Assembly: GCA_030631385.1 (NCBI GenBank)
Contig: DAOVLG010000069.1
Span: 1-7,603 of the forward strand
DNA from: Candidatus Coatesiibacteriota bacterium
GTDB lineage: Bacteria; RBG-13-66-14
Length of the DNA: 7,603 nucleotides
Direction: 5' to 3'
The notes beneath the pieces were generated by a model. It was not told the origin of the DNA. It searched no databases and worked only from the letters and a program-made list of their open reading frames with translations. Below, in pieces: positions 4,789 to 7,603 of this stretch; the first letter of the stretch is position 1; each line of letters starts with the position of its first letter. The position numbers and the translations under genes were made by a program.

Positions 4789-6942
4789 TCATTTATCGGG
4801 AACCTCGTTCCCTTCTGCAACCGCGTCATCGGTGATGTCGCCGCTTGCGTCCTCCGCGCCTCCATCTTCAGGGGACCCTTCGCTTTCCGCTTGCACCTCA
4901 GGTACGGACTCTTCCTCCTCGGCAGGCTTCTCGATCGGCGCCGGTTCGACGACCTCATCCTCCTCATCTCCGGTTTCAGCGGGTGGGGTTTCATCCGACG
5001 GAACGTCGTCCTTAGCTTCAGCGGGCTCAGATTTCTCCGCAACCGCTAGCGGCTCTAAATCCTCATCGTCCGGGGTTGGCTCGGGTTCGATCTCCGAGAG
5101 AGACCCCGCCTCCTGGTGTCTGATGAGCCGCTGCATAATCGGATCGTTCTCGGGACCGATGCCCATATCGGCGTTGTATGCCTTGAGCGAAAGGTTGACC
5201 TTGCGCTCCTCCCGGTTGATGTTGATCACCTTACAGGTCAGGTGCTCACCGATTTCCAGGATATCCTCTACGTTGGTGACGTGGGCTTCCACGATCTCGG
5301 AGATGTGCAAGAGGGCCTCGATGCCGCTGGAGAGCTCGATGATGGCGCCGAAGCGGGCCATGCGGACAACGCTGCCCTCCACGTAGGCTCCCTCAAAGAT
5401 GTAATCCTCGATATGCTCCCAGGGGTCTTCGACGAGCTGCTTCATCCCCAGGGAGATGCGCCGGTTCTCGGTGTCCACGTTGAGGACCAACACCTCGATC
5501 TCGTCCCCCCGTTGAACGATCTCGGAGGGGTGGCGCACCCGGCGTACCCAGCTCATGTCGCTGATATGTACCAGGCCGTCAATGCCCTCGTCCACCTCGA
5601 CGAAGGCGCCGAAATCGGTGATGTTACGCACGCGTCCAACCAGGCGGGTCCCGCGGGGGAAATTCGCGGCTATGGTCTCCCAGGGATCCTCCTCGGTCTG
5701 TTTCAAACCGAGGCTGATGCGCTGCTTCTCGGTGTCCAGATTGAGCACCTTAACGTTGACCAGCTCACCGATCGAAAGTATCTGGGATGGGTGGCGGATA
5801 CGCTGGGTCCAGCTCATCTCGGAGATGTGGATCAGTCCTTCGATGCCGTCCTCGATCTCGACGAAGGCACCGTAGTCGGTCATGTTGACGACCTTCCCAC
5901 GGATGATGGTTCCCTCGGGGTACTTCTGCGCGGCGTCCTTCCAGGGATGAGGGGTGAGCTGCTTCAACCCCAGAGAGACCCGTTCGCGCTCACGGTCGAA
6001 GCTCAACACCAGCACCTTGATCCGGTCTCCTATCTGGAGCATGTCGCCGGGATTACTTATCCTTCCCCAACTCATGTCGGTAATGTGTAACAGGCCGTCT
6101 ATCCCGCCCAGGTCAATGAAGGCGCCGAAATCGGTGATGTTCTTGACCTCGCCCTCGCGGATTTGTCCATCCTCCAGTTCGGCGACAAGCTCCGTCTTCA
6201 GCTTCTCGCGACGCTCCTGGAGCACCACCTTCCTGGAGAGGACAATGTTCCGACGTCGGCGGTTGATCTTCAGGATCCTCATCTCGAGGGTCTTACCAAC
6301 GAGGGAGTCCAGATCACGCACCGGCCTCAGCGCCACCTGGCTGGCCGGGAGGAATCCCCGGGCGCCGATGTCCACCTCCAGACCACCCTTGATCCGGGTG
6401 ACCACCTTGCCCTCGATGACCTCCTCATTCTCGAAGGCGGTCCTGATCCTTTCCCAGGTTTTGGCGAAGTCGGCCTTCTCCTTAGAAAGAACTATGATCC
6501 CGTCCTGGTCCTCCTTCTTCTCCAGGTAAACGTCTACCTCGTCGCCGATGTTGATCTCGGCGTCGGGGCCGAACTCCTTCCGGTCAATGGGACCCTCAGA
6601 TTTGTATCCCACATCAACCAGGATCTCGTCACCGGAGACACCGACCACCACGCCGCGAACTACCTCACCCTCCTTTAAATCGGCCAGGGTATCCTCGTAG
6701 ACCGCCATGAGTTGTTCCATAGTGGCGGTTGCTTCATCGAACCCTTCTACGGAAGGCTTGGCATCTTCGGGCCCGGCCTCAGCGGTGGTCTCCTCCACCG
6801 ACAGCGGCTGATCTGCGCCGGGTTCCTGTTCCTCGGGTTGATCTTCGTTGGCGGCCTCCGCCTCGGGGCGGGCATTGTCAGGGGCTTCCGTCTCCGGCTC
6901 GGCTGGAGTTACTTCGGGTTTAAGGTCGTCGTCTTCTGGCAT
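4789..6942 (-). CDS. rpsA: 30S ribosomal protein S1 with six S1 domains and long acidic tails
   Basis: A 717-residue S1 protein. In bacteria with S1, it binds mRNA on the 30S platform and helps start translation, especially on weak or structured leaders. Six OB-fold S1 domains can be placed at about 91-154, 174-238, 259-328, 343-414, 428-501 and 514-588. Domains 3-5 show the typical RNA-binding pattern NITDFGAFIDL / GLLHITDMSW (269-292), and the linkers KQLTPHPW, KQTEEDPW and KQLVEDPW mark domain ends. Domains 1 and 2 are diverged, as is usual for ribosome-binding domains. Unusual are an acidic Pro/Glu/Ala-rich N-terminal extension (about 1-75) and a similar C-terminal tail (about 612-717), together roughly a quarter of the protein; E. 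coli S1 has 557 residues. The ATG at 6942 has a GAGGG Shine-Dalgarno 11 bases upstream (6954-6958), a rather long spacing. It is not next to cmk here. A hairpin-rich leader (6963-7061) may serve autoregulation. Confidence 0.95.
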   Translation of the reverse strand: MPEDDDLKPEVTPAEPETEAPDNARPEAEAANEDQPEEQEPGADQPLSVEETTAEAGPEDAKPSVEGFDEATATMEQLMAVYEDTLADLKEGEVVRGVVVGVSGDEILVDVGYKSEGPIDRKEFGPDAEINIGDEVDVYLEKKEDQDGIIVLSKEKADFAKTWERIRTAFENEEVIEGKVVTRIKGGLEVDIGARGFLPASQVALRPVRDLDSLVGKTLEMRILKINRRRRNIVLSRKVVLQERREKLKTELVAELEDGQIREGEVKNITDFGAFIDLGGIDGLLHITDMSWGRISNPGDMLQIGDRIKVLVLSFDRERERVSLGLKQLTPHPWKDAAQKYPEGTIIRGKVVNMTDYGAFVEIEDGIEGLIHISEMSWTQRIRHPSQILSIGELVNVKVLNLDTEKQRISLGLKQTEEDPWETIAANFPRGTRLVGRVRNITDFGAFVEVDEGIDGLVHISDMSWVRRVRHPSEIVQRGDEIEVLVLNVDTENRRISLGMKQLVEDPWEHIEDYIFEGAYVEGSVVRMARFGAIIELSSGIEALLHISEIVEAHVTNVEDILEIGEHLTCKVININREERKVNLSLKAYNADMGIGPENDPIMQRLIRHQEAGSLSEIEPEPTPDDEDLEPLAVAEKSEPAEAKDDVPSDETPPAETGDEEDEVVEPAPIEKPAEEEESVPEVQAESEGSPEDGGAEDASGDITDDAVAEGNEVPDK

Positions 6943-6953
6943 AAATATCTGTT

Positions 6954-7061
6954 CCCTCTTAACGGCACGTAGTGCCGCACCAACTGCACCGGGGGTGTGT
7001 AACCCCGATGGGCTGTGGCCCGCAGGCCTGGAAAGCGTACGAAAACCACCGGATTAACCGG
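6954..7061 (-). promoter_or_regulatory. Hairpin-rich 5' leader of rpsA, candidate autoregulatory region
   Basis: In order toward the gene, the minus-strand RNA can form CCGG/CCGG (7049-7052 with 7058-7061), GGGC/GCCC (7010-7013 with 7018-7021), a GGGGT/ACCCC hairpin (6992-6996 with 7002-7006) and a perfect CGGCAC/GTGCCG hairpin (6963-6968 with 6972-6977). The last lies only four bases upstream of the Shine-Dalgarno at 6954-6958. S1 genes are known to be translationally autoregulated through structured leaders in enterobacteria. That this leader works the same way is inference. Confidence 0.45.
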
Positions 7062-7259
7062 CGTAGAAATAGGACCTTAGCATAAGGGGGGGGCAAATAA
7101 AAGGGAAAAAACCGAGCGAGCAGCACCTACAAAGCATGCAGGATTCCCCACACTTCGTGAAAAATGGTTGGCTCTGAATTATCAACCCATTGCGCAACTC
7201 GAGCCCGCGACAGGTGAAGCACGGCTCTTAACCAGCACGAAATGGGAAGAAGGTCATGT

Positions 7260-7288
7260 AATTATTTTTTTTAAATAAATTGCATTTA
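7260..7288 (+). promoter_or_regulatory. AT-rich tract, possible UP element of the mraZ promoter
   Basis: Bases 7260-7280 are entirely A/T and include a T8 run. They end close upstream of the -35 hexamer at 7293, where an UP element contacted by RNA polymerase alpha subunits would lie. This is inferred from position and composition only. Confidence 0.4.
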
Positions 7289-7292
7289 GGGG

Positions 7293-7322
7293 TTGACAAG
7301 GATTTCACCTCTCAACTAACAT
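7293..7322 (+). promoter_or_regulatory. Promoter of mraZ (dcw cluster promoter)
   Basis: A perfect TTGACA (7293-7298), an 18-base spacer and TAACAT (7317-7322). Transcription would begin near 7329, at the edge of the first MraZ repeat, so bound MraZ would block initiation or early elongation. Confidence 0.75.
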
Positions 7323-7329
7323 ACAATTG

Positions 7330-7354
7330 TGGGGATAAGTGGGGAGAAATGGGT
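7330..7354 (+). promoter_or_regulatory. MraZ operator: three TGGGN direct repeats
   Basis: TGGGG (7330-7334), TGGGG (7340-7344) and TGGGT (7350-7354) are separated by exactly five bases each, a strict 10-base period. This matches the arrangement described for E. coli MraZ (three TGGGN boxes with five-base gaps upstream of mraZ). Together with the downstream gene it indicates autorepression of mraZ and of the cluster behind it. Confidence 0.88.
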
Positions 7355-7359
7355 TACAA

Positions 7360-7399
7360 CCTTCGGGTCCGAAGGCAACAATCCTATTCCCACCTTCGG
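7360..7399 (+). promoter_or_regulatory. mraZ leader with two competing hairpins
   Basis: CCTTCGG (7360-7366) and an identical CCTTCGG (7393-7399) flank a central CCGAAGG (7369-7375). The centre can pair with the left copy (tight hairpin, six pairs with a four-base loop) or with the right copy (seven pairs, 17-base loop), but not both at once. There is no T-run after either hairpin and no Shine-Dalgarno to hide, so any switch would act by another route. Confidence 0.5.
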
Positions 7400-7429
7400 T
7401 TATTCACCAGTAAACACAACTAACAAACC

Positions 7430-7603
7430 ATGTTCCTCGGCCGTTTCTCATACAACCTCGACGAGAAGGGCCGCCTCGTAAAGCCGATAAATTACAGCGC
7501 CCTGGACTGGCAGATAGACCAGTTCTACAGGGACCGCATAAAGTTCTACCTGGTGAACCCGCTCTTTGTCTATGAAAGGGGCCGAAATCTGTACTCTGAT
7601 ATC
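7430..7603 (+). CDS. mraZ: MraZ, transcriptional regulator of the division/cell-wall cluster (N-terminal part)
   Basis: The first 58 codons are present; the gene runs off the window. The opening MFLGRFSYNLDEKGRLVKP carries the MraZ signature: Phe2, Gly4, and the conserved DxxxR motif (Asp11 to Arg15) used in DNA binding in this AbrB-fold family. MraZ forms a ring and represses its own promoter, at the head of the mra/mur/fts genes. The operator at 7330-7354 independently supports the call. Beyond Pro19 the sequence is unusual: the common PAKFR is replaced by PINYS and the next stretch is rich in aromatic and charged residues, though LFVYE (45-49) corresponds to the usual LFVYP. No Shine-Dalgarno precedes the ATG; the 20 bases before it are A/C-rich and look unstructured. 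Divergent from rpsA. Confidence 0.85.
   Translation, partial: MFLGRFSYNLDEKGRLVKPINYSALDWQIDQFYRDRIKFYLVNPLFVYERGRNLYSDI

Larger units (their letters stand above)
6943..7429. other. Divergent intergenic region between rpsA and mraZ
   Basis: There is no gene in these 487 bases. The rpsA side (6943-7061) is a hairpin-rich leader. From 7062 to 7257 I see only small inverted repeats: CCTTA/TAAGG at 7075-7087 running into a G8 tract (7086-7093), CAC/GTG around TTC at 7151-7159, GGTTG/CAACC at 7166-7187, and GAGCC/GGCTC at 7201-7227. No tRNA, known riboswitch core or CRISPR repeat is recognisable. A minus-strand TATGCT at 7079-7084 could be the rpsA -10, but no -35 supports it, so the rpsA promoter is not located. 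From 7260 onward lie the mraZ control elements. Confidence 0.7.

Noticed and set aside
5116..6090. 324-residue open frame on the plus strand opposite rpsA
   Set aside because: It lies wholly antisense to rpsA, lacks a convincing start signal, and its repeated segments mirror the repeated S1 domains. It is a shadow of the codon bias of rpsA.
5555..6130. DNA-level tandem repeat or CRISPR-like array within rpsA
   Set aside because: The periodic similarity has the spacing of S1 domains and is explained by protein repeats; there are no identical repeats with unique spacers.
6963..7130. Known riboswitch or small RNA (6S, SRP RNA, tRNA) in the rpsA leader
   Set aside because: None of the diagnostic core sequences or cloverleaf arms could be matched on either strand.
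7322..7327. TACAAT as the mraZ -10 element
   Set aside because: It is 23 bases from TTGACA, too far; TAACAT at 7317-7322 has the acceptable 18-base spacing.

Overview
This is bacterial DNA of moderately high GC content. Lipobox-type signal peptides, an rpsA gene and a MraZ-type cell-division regulator all fit a bacterium with a lipoprotein-processing pathway. The lineage cannot be named from the window. The unrecognised acidic lipoprotein family and the unusually long, acid-flanked ribosomal protein S1 point away from the well-studied Proteobacteria and Firmicutes, and an uncultivated phylum is plausible (inference).

Layout, left to right. (1) 1-296 (+): C-terminal end of rlmN, the 23S rRNA/tRNA adenine-C2 methyltransferase, followed by a bidirectional terminator. 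(2) 384-1271 (-): a lipoprotein with beta-propeller-like repeats. (3) 1409-2563 (+): a complete acyl-CoA dehydrogenase, divergent from (2), with a good sigma70-type promoter and Shine-Dalgarno. (4) 2747-4594 (-): three tandem paralogous small acidic lipoproteins, here called A (2747-3373), B (3606-3929) and C (4145-4594). Each has its own promoter and its own intrinsic terminator, so they are three separate transcription units and not an operon. (5) 4789-6942 (-): rpsA, ribosomal protein S1 with six S1 domains between long acidic tails. (6) 6943-7429: a 487-base divergent intergenic region. It holds a hairpin-rich rpsA leader on one side. On the other side it holds the mraZ promoter, a three-repeat MraZ operator, and an mraZ leader that can fold in two mutually exclusive ways. 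(7) 7430-7603 (+): the start of mraZ, normally the first gene of the division and cell-wall (dcw) cluster, which would continue past the window edge.

How the genes relate. Most of the window is a row of independent transcription units, not a pathway. rlmN and rpsA act in translation, the acyl-CoA dehydrogenase acts in acyl-CoA oxidation, and mraZ is a self-regulating transcription factor. The part most likely to be undescribed is the A-B-C lipoprotein family. All three share a leader peptide, a lipobox Cys at residue 20, and an aromatic/acidic core ending in EDEER, and A appears to carry a second diverged copy of that core. The next most interesting points are the S1 architecture with its leader, and the two-way hairpin in the mraZ leader.
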